Shown in pieces: positions 42,072 through 51,245 of a stretch of 64,000 bases of DNA (its first letter is position 1; each line of letters begins with the position of its first letter). Source of the DNA: Mycobacterium colombiense (lineage in GTDB: Bacteria; Actinomycetota; Actinomycetes; Mycobacteriales; Mycobacteriaceae); the NCBI RefSeq assembly GCF_001672755.1, contig NZ_LZKI01000033.1, positions 1 through 64,000 of the forward strand, read 5' to 3'. The notes under the pieces are model-generated. The model ran no database searches. It saw only the letters and a list, made by a program, of their open reading frames with translations, and was not told the origin of the DNA. Both the position numbers and the translations under genes were made by a program.

Positions 42072-44683
42072 CGTGCCCCCTCGCCCGTCGTGCCGGCGGC
42101 CACCTCGTCACGGCGGCCGCCCTCCCACAGCCGCCGGTACCGGCCGGCTGCGGTCAGCAACTCATCGTGGGTGCCGCGTTCGACGATGCGGCCGTGGTCG
42201 AGCACGACGATCTGGTGGGCCCGGGTGATCGTGTGCAATCGGTGCGCGATCACCAGCACGGTGCGGTCCTGAGTCAGGCGGTTGAGCGCTTGCTGCACAA
42301 GGTATTCCGATTCGGGGTCGGCGAAGGCGGTGGCCTCATCGAGGATGAGTACCGGGGTGTCGGCCAGGATCGCGCGGGCGATGGTGAGTCGTTGGCGCTC
42401 ACCGCCGGAGAGCCCGCTTCCCGCGCCCAGCATCGTGTCGTAGCCGTCCGGCAGTCGCATGATCCGGTCGTGGATCTGCGCGTCGCGCGCCGCTTGTTCG
42501 ATCTGCGCCGCGGTGGCATCCGGGACGGCCAGCGCGATGTTTTCCGCCACGGTGCCGTGCACCAATTGCGTTTCCTGCAGCACGAATCCGACCTCGGCGT
42601 AGAGCTGGTCGGCGGTCATCGATCGAATATCCTGCCCCCCAACGCGTATCGCGCCCTGGCCGACGTCGTGGAACCGGGCCAGCAAGGCGGCCAGCGTCGA
42701 CTTGCCGGATCCGGAGGGGCCGACCAGCGCGGTGACCGTGCCGGGCCGCAGGGTCAGCGACACGTCATGAATGACGGGAACGTCGGGGCGGTAGCCGAAG
42801 CCGACGTTGTCGAACACCACCGTCGCCGCCACCTCGTGGTGGGCTTCGTCGTGGTCTCGCACCGCGAGATCGGCCTCGTCGAGCGTGTTCTGCAGGCGCC
42901 GCGCGGCCAACATGCCGGCGCGGATGCCGCCGAGGCCGTAGGCGATGCCGAGCAGCCGTGCCCCAAAGGTGGTGCCCAGCAACAAGAACGGCAGCAGATC
43001 CACCGGACTCATCCGGCCGGTGACCACCAGCAGAGTGCCGGTGACCGCGATGAGCCAGAGGAAGGTGGCGGGGCGGGTGACGAGGTCCATGAAGGTCTTC
43101 TTGCCGGCCAGCGGGCGCTGCCAGGCCACCAGGAAGCCGACGTATTCGTCCAGGCGGCGCCGGAAGCTGGACGCGGCCGCACCACCGAAGACGCGGATCA
43201 CCGGCTGGCCTTCCAGGTATGCGCCGGCCTCGCCGCTCATCGTCTCCGCCCAGCGCTGCGACTGCGGAATGCGCGGGCCCGACTGAATGGTCAGCGACGA
43301 CGTCAGGACCAGGTAAACCAGGACGGGCACGAACAACACCAGCGCCACCCGCCAGTCGACGGCGAACAGGTAGACCAGCACCGCGACCGGTGCGACGGCC
43401 GCGGCCACCGCGTCCGGAATGGCGTGGGTGACCAGGTAGTGCAACGACAGCGTGTCGTCCTGCAGCAGTTGCTTGATCGACCCCGACCCGCGTGCGGTGA
43501 ACCAGCCCAGGGGTAGCCGAGACAGCTTGTGCAACAGTCGCGATCGCAGATCGCGCGCGAATCGGGCGTCGACGACGTGGAGCCAGAGAGTGAGCGCGGC
43601 ACCGAGCAACGCACCCAGGCCCAGTAGCGACACCGCGGCGATGCCGATATCCCACAGCCGGGACGCGGGCGCCCCGGAAACCAGCAGCCGCGCCAGCTCG
43701 ACCAGCAACACAAACGGCGCCAGTTGCACCAGCGTGATCACCGCCTGCAGCACACCCGAGACGATCAGCGCCGACCGCAGCGGCGAAAGCAGCCGGCCGG
43801 CGCCCTGCGCACGCCAGTTCCCGCGTGCTACCGGGGCGGGGGCCGCGTCCGATACCTGCTGAGCCGACTCCAGTTGCACCGCAACGTCTTCCGCGGAAAC
43901 GCTGGGCGTGGCGCTGCCCGGTGCCTCAGGCTCGTCGCCGCGGCGGGTTCCCATCGCGCGCCCGGCGCTCCAGTAGGCCTGGGCGTGTACCTCGGATTTG
44001 GGAAAGCCGAACTCGTCGCGCAGCCGTGCCCGCACCTGCTTGAGCGTCGTGGCCTCGGGCGTCGCCCACGCGTACCAGTTCGACCAATCCCGGCTCTCGA
44101 TCGCCGCGGCGAGCGACTTCTCGTCGTGGCGGACGACCCAGTGCAGCCGCAACCGGGGATGCTTTGCGACCGGGATCAACGTGTCGTTGTCGTCGTGCTG
44201 TTCGAGGTACATCTCGATCGGGACGTCGTCGGGGACGACCCCGATGATCCCGTTCATCCCCGGGATGGACGCCGAGTCGCCGATCAGCAGATAACCGGCC
44301 GGCTGCTCGTCGGGCACGTCGAATCGCGACGAGCCCATCAGGGCCATGACCGCGATGGTCGCCCCGGGCTGGACGGTGCGCGCCCATGACGACGCCGGGC
44401 CGGCTGGATCGTGCAGCACGATGTCGACCGCGAAACGTCCGGCGGGGACGTCCGACTCCGAGATCGTGTAGGCGCGCTGGAATTCCGTTTTCGATCCGTC
44501 CGGGTCCGGGAACCAGAACCGCAGCCACGCAGCCGGTTCGGCATCGACGTCTTCGAACAGCGTCGGCGACGTCATGCGCACCCGCACGAAATGCGGTGCG
44601 ATCCGGACGGTTTCGATCACCGTCGCGGTGTGATCGCGCGCGCCGAAGCTGCGCAGCATCACACCGGAGAGTCCGCGTGCCAT
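42068..44683 (-). CDS. irtA: IrtA, siderophore ABC importer with reductase domain (871 aa)
   Basis: Fusion of an N-terminal cytosolic siderophore-interacting FAD domain (about residues 1-260; RAYTISE is the flavin motif) with a transmembrane domain and an ATPase ([26 protein letters not shown]). The FAD domain reduces the imported ferric siderophore. The size is close to M. tuberculosis IrtA (Rv1348). ATG 44683 has AAAGGA 6 nt upstream; a longer open frame to 44878 lacks similarity and is not used. An IdeR-type iron box lies about 200 nt upstream. Confidence 0.95.
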   Translation of the reverse strand: MARGLSGVMLRSFGARDHTATVIETVRIAPHFVRVRMTSPTLFEDVDAEPAAWLRFWFPDPDGSKTEFQRAYTISESDVPAGRFAVDIVLHDPAGPASSWARTVQPGATIAVMALMGSSRFDVPDEQPAGYLLIGDSASIPGMNGIIGVVPDDVPIEMYLEQHDDNDTLIPVAKHPRLRLHWVVRHDEKSLAAAIESRDWSNWYAWATPEATTLKQVRARLRDEFGFPKSEVHAQAYWSAGRAMGTRRGDEPEAPGSATPSVSAEDVAVQLESAQQVSDAAPAPVARGNWRAQGAGRLLSPLRSALIVSGVLQAVITLVQLAPFVLLVELARLLVSGAPASRLWDIGIAAVSLLGLGALLGAALTLWLHVVDARFARDLRSRLLHKLSRLPLGWFTARGSGSIKQLLQDDTLSLHYLVTHAIPDAVAAAVAPVAVLVYLFAVDWRVALVLFVPVLVYLVLTSSLTIQSGPRIPQSQRWAETMSGEAGAYLEGQPVIRVFGGAAASSFRRRLDEYVGFLVAWQRPLAGKKTFMDLVTRPATFLWLIAVTGTLLVVTGRMSPVDLLPFLLLGTTFGARLLGIAYGLGGIRAGMLAARRLQNTLDEADLAVRDHDEAHHEVAATVVFDNVGFGYRPDVPVIHDVSLTLRPGTVTALVGPSGSGKSTLAALLARFHDVGQGAIRVGGQDIRSMTADQLYAEVGFVLQETQLVHGTVAENIALAVPDATAAQIEQAARDAQIHDRIMRLPDGYDTMLGAGSGLSGGERQRLTIARAILADTPVLILDEATAFADPESEYLVQQALNRLTQDRTVLVIAHRLHTITRAHQIVVLDHGRIVERGTHDELLTAAGRYRRLWEGGRRDEVAAGTTGEGAR

Positions 44684-44882
44684 TAGCGGTCCTTTCTCGC
44701 GGCGCTCCGCGCCGCGATGGCCTCGCCGATCTGACGACCCGGCGGGTTCACCGCCACGAGGCCACGGATCGATGCGGCCCGCATGGGCCGCGCACACCCT
44801 GAATCGACACCTGCCACGACCCCACGCCGGCGCCGCGATCACCGGCCAGCCGGTCACGACTTGGTACGTTACCCCCACAAAC

Positions 44883-44901
44883 TAAGGGTTGCCTTACCAT
44901 A
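44883..44901 (-). promoter_or_regulatory. IdeR-like iron box upstream of irtA
   Basis: Read on the minus strand, TATGGTAAGGCAACCCTTA matches 13 of 19 bases of the TTAGGTTAGGCTAACCTAA iron box, including the GGC core. It lies between irtA and the divergent DCC gene. In M. tuberculosis irtA is IdeR-repressed in iron-replete cells. The same site could affect the DCC gene, whose start is only 36 nt away. Confidence 0.6.
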
Positions 44902-44936
44902 GGTCAACCTGGGCCCCGCTCGATAACCTGGGAGAT

Positions 44937-45362
44937 ATGAAAGGTGAGTCGGCGGCGCCAGTGCTGCTGTACGACGGGGTGTGCGGGCTGTGCAACCGGT
45001 CGGTGCGCACGATCCTTCGGTTCGATCCGACCGGTCCGCTGCGCTTCGCGGCGTTGGAGAGTGTCTTCGCCAAAGCGATCATCGAGCGGCATCCGGAGAT
45101 CGGCAGCGTCGACTCGGTGGTGTTTGTGGATGACCCGGGCGGGCCCTCGGAACGGGTGGCCGTCCGATCCGAGGCCGTGCTGCGCGTGGCGGCCTATCTC
45201 GGCGGCCCATGGCGAATGCTCCTGGTCGCGCGGGTAATTCCGGCTACGCTGCGCGATTGGCTCTACGACAGGTTCGCTGCGATCCGCTATCGGGTCGGCG
45301 GCAAGTACGACAGTTGCCCGCTGCCGCTCCCGGAGGTCCGTGCCCGCTTCGTGGCGGACTGA
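44937..45362 (+). CDS. DCC-family (DUF393) thiol-disulfide protein (141 aa)
   Basis: Small redox-type protein. The family motif YDGVCGLCN, with a CxxC pair, is near residue 17, and the C-terminal GGKYDSC region is typical. Proteins of this family are predicted thiol-disulfide oxidoreductases without a fixed function. ATG 44937 has GGGAG just upstream, with short spacing. It diverges from irtA across the iron box, a place held by mycobactin genes in M. tuberculosis. Confidence 0.83.
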   Translation: MKGESAAPVLLYDGVCGLCNRSVRTILRFDPTGPLRFAALESVFAKAIIERHPEIGSVDSVVFVDDPGGPSERVAVRSEAVLRVAAYLGGPWRMLLVARVIPATLRDWLYDRFAAIRYRVGGKYDSCPLPLPEVRARFVAD

Positions 45363-45374
45363 CCGGCGTCAGTC
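45357..45374. terminator. Hairpin between convergent genes
   Basis: GACTGAC-CGGC-GTCAGTC gives a perfect 7-bp stem with a 4-nt loop. It covers the stop codons of both the DCC gene and the convergent 109-residue gene, so it could terminate both strands. Confidence 0.5.
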
Positions 45375-45698
45375 GGTGCCCGGCGCCGAGGCGAGGTCGG
45401 CTTCGGATTCCTTCCGCTTCAGCTCGGCCAGCTTGCGGTCTTCTTCTGCCGCCTCGCGGTGCTTGAGCGCCGACCTGCGGTGCACCTCCGTGTCCGAGAC
45501 GCCTTGCTGGACGGTCTGGTCTTGAATTTCGGCGACCCGCTCGTGCTGCATCGCGGATTCCTCGAAGCTGTCGGCCGCGGACAGTCCCGCGCGGGCGGCG
45601 CGTTTGCGGGCCGCGGCGGCGTTATGTTCGGCGAGTTCGACATCTTCTGCGGTGAAGGCCTTTTCGCCCCGTGCAGAGGGCTCGTGTCCAGTGGGCAT
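45369..45698 (-). CDS. Hypothetical charged helical protein (109 aa)
   Basis: Hydrophilic protein rich in Ala, Glu, Arg and Lys with no signal peptide or membrane segment. Long helical stretches (AEHNAAAARKRAARAGLSA and HREAAEEDRKLAELKRKE) suggest a coiled coil. I do not recognise the family. It lies between the DCC gene and the tRNA-Leu, convergent with the former. A GGGAGA sequence is just before ATG 45698. Confidence 0.65.
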   Translation of the reverse strand: MPTGHEPSARGEKAFTAEDVELAEHNAAAARKRAARAGLSAADSFEESAMQHERVAEIQDQTVQQGVSDTEVHRRSALKHREAAEEDRKLAELKRKESEADLASAPGTD

Positions 45699-45790
45699 GG
45701 CGTCTCCCTTGTGTCCCGTGCGTTCCAGATACCCGCCAGGAAAGGTTTGACGCCTAGGTGTTCAAGATTTCGTCTCGGGTGTCGAACAGT

Positions 45791-45873
45791 GCGGGCGGAG
45801 GGACTCGAACCCTCACGCTCTCTCGAGCACCGGCACCTAAAGCCGGCATGTCTGCCAATTCCATCACGCCCGC
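45791..45873 (-). tRNA. tRNA-Leu (anticodon TAG)
   Basis: 83-nt tRNA on the minus strand. Acceptor ends GCGGGCG/CGCCCGC pair, the T arm contains GGTTCGAGTCC, the anticodon stem CCGGC/GCCGG encloses the loop TTTAGGT with anticodon TAG (reads CUA), and a long variable arm typical of class II tRNAs is present. The 3' CCA is not encoded. Confidence 0.93.
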
Positions 45874-45969
45874 GGCGTGCCGATCGTACAGCCTTGGAGG
45901 CTGCAGAGATGGTCGGTGAGCGGCCCGACGAATTCGCCGGGCCCAGATCGTGAGCGGTACGGTCAAGGG

Positions 45970-46350
45970 GTGTCCACTACGCATCGTCGCAGGCCCGCGC
46001 TCATCGCGCTGGTGATCGTCGCGGCGTGCGGCTGCCTGGCCCTGGGCTGGTGGCAGTGGACCCGGTTCAACTCCGTCTCCGGCTCCTTTCAGAACCTCGG
46101 CTATGCGCTGCAGTGGCCGCTGTTCGCCGGATTCTGCGTGTACGCCTACCGCAAGTTCGTTCGCTATGAAGAGGAACCACCACAGCCGCGGAGCACGGAC
46201 GCGATGACGGAGATACCCGCCGGGCTGCTGCCCGAGCGCCCCAAGCCCGCGTCGCAGGCACCCGACGACCCCGCGCTGCGCGAGTACAACACCTACCTGG
46301 CCGAGCTCGCCGCGCAAGACGCCGAAAAGCAGAAGAGGACAACGGCATGA
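45970..46350 (+). CDS. lprD: LprD-like membrane/lipoprotein (126 aa)
   Basis: Orthologue of M. tuberculosis LprD (Rv1343c), same length and near-identical opening. A hydrophobic segment at residues 9-27 ends in a lipobox-like VAAC and is followed by GWWQWTRF. A second hydrophobic stretch (LQWPLFAGFCVYAY) is near 47-60. The C-terminal tail is Pro/Glu-rich. GTG 45970 is the start. It overlaps the next gene by 4 nt. Function is unknown. Confidence 0.9.
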   Translation: MSTTHRRRPALIALVIVAACGCLALGWWQWTRFNSVSGSFQNLGYALQWPLFAGFCVYAYRKFVRYEEEPPQPRSTDAMTEIPAGLLPERPKPASQAPDDPALREYNTYLAELAAQDAEKQKRTTA

Positions 46351-46697
46351 CCACACCGGAGACGCCCGGAACATCTGTGCCCGCAGTGCCCGTCGACAAG
46401 ATCCGCACCGCACTGCTCGGCTACCGGATCATGGCGTGGACGACGGGTCTGTGGCTCATCGCCCTGTGCTACGAGATCGTCTCCCACCTCGCCTTCGGCC
46501 ACGAGATCCGGTGGATCGAAGTGGTGCACGGCTGGGTGTATTTCATCTACGTGCTGACCGCCTTCAACTTGGCGGTCAAGGTGCGCTGGCCGCTCGGCAA
46601 GACGGTCGGCGTGCTGCTGTCCGGGACCATCCCCTTGCTCGGCATCATCGTCGAGCACTTCCAAAGCAGGGACGTCAAGGCGCGTTTCGGGTTGTAA
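46347..46697 (+). CDS. DUF3817 integral membrane protein, Rv1342c orthologue (116 aa)
   Basis: Membrane protein with about three hydrophobic helices: IMAWTTGLWLIALCYEIVSH, VYFIYVLTAFNLAV and TVGVLLSGTIPLLGIIVEHF. The pattern GHEIRWIEVVHGWVYFIY is characteristic of DUF3817. It is coupled to lprD by an ATGA overlap, as in M. tuberculosis. No function is established. Confidence 0.88.
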   Translation: MTTPETPGTSVPAVPVDKIRTALLGYRIMAWTTGLWLIALCYEIVSHLAFGHEIRWIEVVHGWVYFIYVLTAFNLAVKVRWPLGKTVGVLLSGTIPLLGIIVEHFQSRDVKARFGL

Positions 46698-46730
46698 GCC
46701 CGCGCAGCTCCCGAGGGTCCGGGCGGCCCG

Positions 46731-47342
46731 TCACCGGGATCGGGCCAGCGTTTCCAGCGCAGGCAACAGCAGCCGCAGCGCGCGACCGCGATGCGAAACG
46801 GCGTCCTTCTCCGACGGGCTCAGCTCCGCCGCCGTGCGGTCATGCCCCTGCGGAACGAACACGGGGTCGTAGCCGAAGCCGCCGTCGCCGCGCGGTTCGC
46901 GGGCAATGCTGCCGGGCCACTCGCCGCGGACGACGACCTCGCCGGCGGCCGAGACGAGCGCGCAGGCGGACACGAACGCCGCACCGCGCCGCGCGTCGGG
47001 CACGTCGCGCAGTTGAGCCAGCAGCAGCGCGGTGTTCCCCGCGTCATCGCCGTGCCGACCCGACCAGCGCGCCGACAGCACACCGGGCATGCCGTTGAGC
47101 GCGGCGACCTCCAGCCCGGAATCGTCGGCCACACTTGCCAACCCGCTCGCGGCGAAGGCATCCCGCGCCTTGGCCAACGCGTTGTCTTCGAAAATCGCGC
47201 CGGTCTCCGGCGCTTCCTCGAAGGGCGCCACGTCGTCGAGCGACACCAATGCCAATCCCGTCAGGCCGGCCGCGTCGAGCACCCGGCGCAACTCCGCCAG
47301 CTTCTTCGGGTTGCGGCTGGCGACCAGCAGGCGGGTCAGCAT
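46731..47342 (-). CDS. rdgB: RdgB/HAM1 non-canonical purine NTP pyrophosphatase (203 aa)
   Basis: Hydrolyses dITP, XTP and similar nucleotides to monophosphates, keeping them out of DNA and RNA. The N-terminal LLVASRNPKKLAEL substrate motif, the FEDNALAKA motif and ADDSGLEVAALNG near residue 70 with catalytic acids are present, as is GFGYDPVFVP. Orthologue of Rv1341. It is separated here from rph by a Ddn-like gene on the other strand, whereas the two are adjacent in M. tuberculosis. Confidence 0.94.
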   Translation of the reverse strand: MLTRLLVASRNPKKLAELRRVLDAAGLTGLALVSLDDVAPFEEAPETGAIFEDNALAKARDAFAASGLASVADDSGLEVAALNGMPGVLSARWSGRHGDDAGNTALLLAQLRDVPDARRGAAFVSACALVSAAGEVVVRGEWPGSIAREPRGDGGFGYDPVFVPQGHDRTAAELSPSEKDAVSHRGRALRLLLPALETLARSR

Positions 47343-47499
47343 TCATTCCTCAGCGCACGTCTGGGCCGTTGCCGATGCACCCCGCCACCCTACGGAGTGC
47401 GAGATCTGAGTTGGCGACGGGAATGCCACCAAACGGCGCCGTTACACCGCGACACGCTCCGCAAGGAATAGACAGAGCGACGAAGCAGCTTCGGCCATA

Positions 47500-47943
47500 G
47501 TGAACGAAAAACCCGATAACGAGACGCTCAAGGCGCTCAATGAGAACATCACCGACGAGTTTCGCGCCAACGCCGGCAAGGTCGGCGGGCGATTCGAGGG
47601 CAACGAGCTGTTACTACTCACTACGCAGGGCGCAAAGTCCGGCGAGCCGCGCGCCGCGCCGCTGGTGGCTTTTCGCGTCGATGGCAAGCTGCTGATCGTC
47701 GCGGGTTATGGCGGCGCCGACGTCAACCCGGGGTGGGTGCACAACCTGCGGGCCAACCCGCGGGCGCGCGTTGAAGTCGCGACCGACTCGTTCGACGTCG
47801 TGGCGCACGAGCTCGACTCGTCCGAACGTCAGGCGATCATCCCCAAGATCAACGCGACGGTACCCGCGTTCGCGTTCGCGAACTACCAGTCAAAAACCAC
47901 ACGCGCCATCCCCATATTCGAGCTGAGGAGCGACGAGTCATGA
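47500..47943 (+). CDS. Deazaflavin (F420)-dependent nitroreductase-family protein (147 aa)
   Basis: Ddn/DUF385 split-barrel protein. The motif FEGNELLLLTTQGAKSGEPR followed by PLVAF and the NPGWVHNLRANPRARVEV stretch is diagnostic for F420H2-dependent quinone/nitro reductases of mycobacteria. GTG 47500 is the start. It is encoded alone on the plus strand between rph and rdgB. The gap from 47343 to 47499 holds no gene I can see. Confidence 0.88.
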   Translation: MNEKPDNETLKALNENITDEFRANAGKVGGRFEGNELLLLTTQGAKSGEPRAAPLVAFRVDGKLLIVAGYGGADVNPGWVHNLRANPRARVEVATDSFDVVAHELDSSERQAIIPKINATVPAFAFANYQSKTTRAIPIFELRSDES

Positions 47944-48036
47944 CCGACCGGAAGCGGCCTCGTCTTGGCCGTGGCGGCGGCGATGGTGAACCGCGGGGCA
48001 GTTAGGCGAAGGGCAGGCTGGTGACCAGCATGCGGG

Positions 48037-48816
48037 TCAGCTGCCGAACGCCTTCGGCGCCGGGGCCCCCTCGGGGAGCACACCGGGGTAGGGCTGCTGC
48101 AGCGCCTCGCGCTGCGCGGTGAACAGCTTGTCGCAGGCGGCCAGCGCCACATCTAGCAGCTTGTCCAGCGTCGAGCGCGGGAACGTCGCCCCCTCACCGG
48201 TCCCCTGCACCTCGACGAGTGTCCCGGTGTCGGTGGCGACGACGTTCATGTCGACCTCGGCGCGGGAGTCCTCCTCGTAGGGCAGGTCGACCCGGATCCG
48301 CCCGTCGACCACGCCGACGCTGACCGCCGCGATCGCGCACGACAACGGCCGCGGATCCGACAGCTTGCCCGCCGCCGCGAGATAGGTCACCGCGTCGGAC
48401 AACGCCACGAAGGCGCCCGTGATTGCCGCGGTGCGGGTGCCGCCGTCGGCCTGCAAGACGTCGCAGTCCACGGCGATGGTGTTCTCGCCCAGCGCCGCCA
48501 GGTCGATGCACGCCCTCAGCGACCGCCCGATCAGCCGGCTGATCTCCTGGGTGCGCCCGGACAGGCGGCCCTTCACCGATTCGCGGTCCGAGCGGGTGTG
48601 GGTCGCCGACGGCAACATCGCGTACTCGGCGGTCAGCCACCCCAGGCCCGATCCCTTGCGCCAGCGCGGCACCCCCTCGGTCACGCTGGCGGTGCACATG
48701 ACCTTGGTGTGGCCGAATTCGATCAATACCGAACCGGCGGGGTGATCGGTGAAACCGCGGGTGATGACCACGGGCCGGAGCTCGTCGTCAAGGCGGCCGT
48801 CTTCTCGTCTCGTCAC
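48037..48816 (-). CDS. rph: Ribonuclease PH (259 aa)
   Basis: Phosphorolytic 3'-5' exoribonuclease that trims tRNA 3' ends. The N terminus [30 protein letters not shown], and [19 protein letters not shown] with phosphate/metal residues are all present. GTG 48816 gives 259 residues, the same length as M. tuberculosis RphA (Rv1340); an upstream in-frame ATG at 48837 would add seven non-conserved residues. Confidence 0.95.
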   Translation of the reverse strand: MTRREDGRLDDELRPVVITRGFTDHPAGSVLIEFGHTKVMCTASVTEGVPRWRKGSGLGWLTAEYAMLPSATHTRSDRESVKGRLSGRTQEISRLIGRSLRACIDLAALGENTIAVDCDVLQADGGTRTAAITGAFVALSDAVTYLAAAGKLSDPRPLSCAIAAVSVGVVDGRIRVDLPYEEDSRAEVDMNVVATDTGTLVEVQGTGEGATFPRSTLDKLLDVALAACDKLFTAQREALQQPYPGVLPEGAPAPKAFGS

Positions 48817-48858
48817 GCCGCCAACACTAGCGGGCAACCCGCCGGCGCCGCGGGTGGC

Positions 48859-49686
48859 TCAGACCCGCTCGGAGCGGCGGATATCGAACGTCTCGCCGCA
48901 GACCACCGCATGTACGGGACCATCGAACTCGGCCTTGGCCTCGCTGATGACGTCCTCGCGCGAGGTCCACGGCGGGATGTGGGTGAGCAAGAGTTCGTGC
49001 ACGCCGGCCGCGGCCGCGGCCCGGCCGGCCTCGGTGCCCGACAGGTGCAGCGCGGGCGGGCGCTCCGGCGAGTGCGTCCACGACGCCTCGCACAGGAAGA
49101 CGTCGGCGCCGCGAGCCAGCTCCACGAGCTGATCGCAGAAGCCGGTGTCGCCGCTGTAGACGAACGACGCGCCGGAGGGGTCGGTGACCTTCAGGCCGTA
49201 GGACTCGGTCGGATGAGCCACCACTCGCGGCGTCACCGTCAGCGCGCCGATCGTCACCGGCTCACCTTCGACCCAATGCCGAACGTCGAAAATGTCCGAA
49301 CAGTCGTCGATCTCACCGCCATAGGGGGACGACGCCGCACCCAACCGCGACCAGGTGTCCCCCGGTCCGTAGAGCAACGCCTTACCGAGCGGACGCGTCG
49401 GGTGGTAACGCCGCCACACGAAAAGTCCGGGCAGATCCAGACAGTGGTCGGCGTGCAAATGGGACAACAGCACGTGCACGGAACCGGGATCGGCGTAGCG
49501 CTGCAGCGCGCCCAGAACGCCCCCGCCGAAGTCGATGACCAACGGCGGAGTGTCCGGTGCCCGGAGCAGATAACCCGACGCGGGCGAATCCGGACCGACC
49601 ACGCTGCCCGAGCAGCCGAGCACGGTTATTCGCACGGACACTACTGTGCCATGCCCGATAGGACCGTGACGAAAACATCGCCGCAT
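48859..49686 (-). CDS. Metallo-beta-lactamase-fold phosphodiesterase, Rv1339 orthologue (275 aa)
   Basis: MBL-fold hydrolase with the metal motif LSHLHADHCLDLPG near residue 80 and later His/Asp ligands in AHPTESYG and VYSGDTGF. The M. tuberculosis orthologue Rv1339 is reported as an atypical cAMP phosphodiesterase. The ATG at 49686 corresponds to the annotated M. tuberculosis start; GTG 49641 (VSVRITVLG) is a plausible shorter start, as the core fold begins there. It lies between murI and rph. Confidence 0.9.
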   Translation of the reverse strand: MRRCFRHGPIGHGTVVSVRITVLGCSGSVVGPDSPASGYLLRAPDTPPLVIDFGGGVLGALQRYADPGSVHVLLSHLHADHCLDLPGLFVWRRYHPTRPLGKALLYGPGDTWSRLGAASSPYGGEIDDCSDIFDVRHWVEGEPVTIGALTVTPRVVAHPTESYGLKVTDPSGASFVYSGDTGFCDQLVELARGADVFLCEASWTHSPERPPALHLSGTEAGRAAAAAGVHELLLTHIPPWTSREDVISEAKAEFDGPVHAVVCGETFDIRRSERV

Positions 49687-49713
49687 TGGTGTGACGAGAA
49701 TCTCGTCCGCAGG

Positions 49714-50529
49714 TCAATCAATGTGCACCTGATGCACGGGCTGGACGCCGGTGACCGCCGGACCCAGGAAGCGCACCGCCAACGCGGTGAATGCCTCGGG
49801 GTCACCGGTGGCTTCGAAAACCCGTGTCGCGGGGGGCGCATCGTGGGGCCGGAGCAGGTCCCGTTCGGTCAGCACCCGAAGCACTTCCTTGGCGGTTTCC
49901 TCGGCGCTGGAGACCAACGTCACGTTCTCACCCATCGCCAACTGGATGAGCCCGGACAGCAACGGATAGTGGGTGCAGCCGAGCACCAGCGTGTCCACCT
50001 GCGCGCGCTGCAACGGCTCCAGATAACCCTCGGCGAGCCCGAGCACCTGACGGCCACTCGTCACGCCGCGCTCCACGAAGTCGACGAAACGCGGACAGGC
50101 CACCGCGGTGACCTCGGTGTCGCGGGCGGCGGCGAACGCGTCCTGATAGGCGTGCGAGTTGACGGTCGCCTGGGTGCCGATGACGCCGATGCGGCCGTTG
50201 CGGGTGGTGGCGACCGCGCGGCGCACCGCCGGCAGGATCACCTCAACGACGGGCACGTCATAGCGTTCCCGGGCGTCCCGCAGGCATGCGGCGGACGCCG
50301 TGTTGCAGGCGATCACCAACGCCTTGACGCCGCGGCCGACGAGGTCGTCACCGATGGCCAGCGCGTGCGCGCGGACCTCGGGGATGGTCAGCGGGCCGTA
50401 GGGACCGTGGCCGGTGTCGCCGACATAGATGATGTCCTCGTCGGGCAACTGGTCGATGATCGCCCGCGCGACGGTGAGTCCCCCGACACCGGAGTCGAAG
50501 ACCCCGATGGGCGCCAACGCCGAACTCAT
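49714..50529 (-). CDS. murI: Glutamate racemase (271 aa)
   Basis: Makes D-glutamate for peptidoglycan. The two catalytic Cys are in [10 protein letters not shown] near residue 75 and [10 protein letters not shown] near 185; [12 protein letters not shown] is at the N terminus. Length matches M. tuberculosis MurI (Rv1338). ATG 50529 overlaps the rhomboid stop by 4 nt; a longer open frame upstream lies within the rhomboid gene out of phase. Confidence 0.95.
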   Translation of the reverse strand: MSSALAPIGVFDSGVGGLTVARAIIDQLPDEDIIYVGDTGHGPYGPLTIPEVRAHALAIGDDLVGRGVKALVIACNTASAACLRDARERYDVPVVEVILPAVRRAVATTRNGRIGVIGTQATVNSHAYQDAFAAARDTEVTAVACPRFVDFVERGVTSGRQVLGLAEGYLEPLQRAQVDTLVLGCTHYPLLSGLIQLAMGENVTLVSSAEETAKEVLRVLTERDLLRPHDAPPATRVFEATGDPEAFTALAVRFLGPAVTGVQPVHQVHID

Positions 50530-51209
50530 GTCTTGGGCCGCGGCACAGCGGTGCCGGCCTTCTTCCGGGCGCGGGTGTTGCGTTCCGGGCCGGACAGCAG
50601 GTACGCGGCCACCACACCCGCGATGGCCCCGCAGAGGTGAGCTTGCCAAGACACCCCGGGCGTGCCGGGCAGCACGCCGAGCAGGACGCCGCCGTAGGCG
50701 AACAACACGATGATGCCGACGACGATCTGCCACACCTTGCGGGTGAAGAAGCCGAACACGATCAGGAACGCCAGCCAGCCGAAGATCAGGCCCGACGCGC
50801 CGATGTGGTTGGTCTCGCAGCGCACCCCGACGTACGGGCAGTGCGCGCCGACATTGCCGATCAGCCACGTGCCGAAGCCGCCCAGAATCCAGACGATGGC
50901 CGTGGCGAATACGAACCGCGACAGGCCGGCGAGCGTCATCAGGAAGCCGAGCACGAGCGCCGGAACACTGTTGGCGATCAGGTGGTCCCAGTTCGCGTGC
51001 AGCAGCGGCGCGACCAGGATGCCCCACAAACCGTCGACTTCCAGTGGCCTGATGCCGTTCTCGTCCAGCGAATGCCGGGTGAGCTGGTCGATCAGCTCGA
51101 CGAGGTAGAGCAGCGCCACGAAGGTGAGGATCGTGGCGGCACCCACCGCCCACGCGGGCCGCTTCGCCCGGGTCGCCGGTGTGCCGGGGCGCCCGGTGGT
51201 TTTAGCCAT
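50526..51209 (-). CDS. Rhomboid-family intramembrane serine protease, Rv1337 orthologue (227 aa)
   Basis: Six or so membrane helices. The catalytic Ser is in the GASG motif ([12 protein letters not shown]) near residue 140 and the partner His in [10 protein letters not shown] near 195. The luminal loop has two Cys. It is upstream of and coupled to murI, as in M. tuberculosis. Upstream, the mec-cysO-cysM genes found in M. tuberculosis are absent; the P1 peptidase gene follows after 36 bp. Confidence 0.92.
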   Translation of the reverse strand: MAKTTGRPGTPATRAKRPAWAVGAATILTFVALLYLVELIDQLTRHSLDENGIRPLEVDGLWGILVAPLLHANWDHLIANSVPALVLGFLMTLAGLSRFVFATAIVWILGGFGTWLIGNVGAHCPYVGVRCETNHIGASGLIFGWLAFLIVFGFFTRKVWQIVVGIIVLFAYGGVLLGVLPGTPGVSWQAHLCGAIAGVVAAYLLSGPERNTRARKKAGTAVPRPKT

Positions 51210-51245
51210 AGCTGCAGGTTACCGGCGCGGACGGCGGTGAACTTT

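Noticed and set aside
47940..48005. 21-codon frame after the Ddn-like gene and a short MLVTSLPFA frame on the other strand
   Set aside because: Both are too short, have no recognisable motif and sit in the gap before the end of rph.
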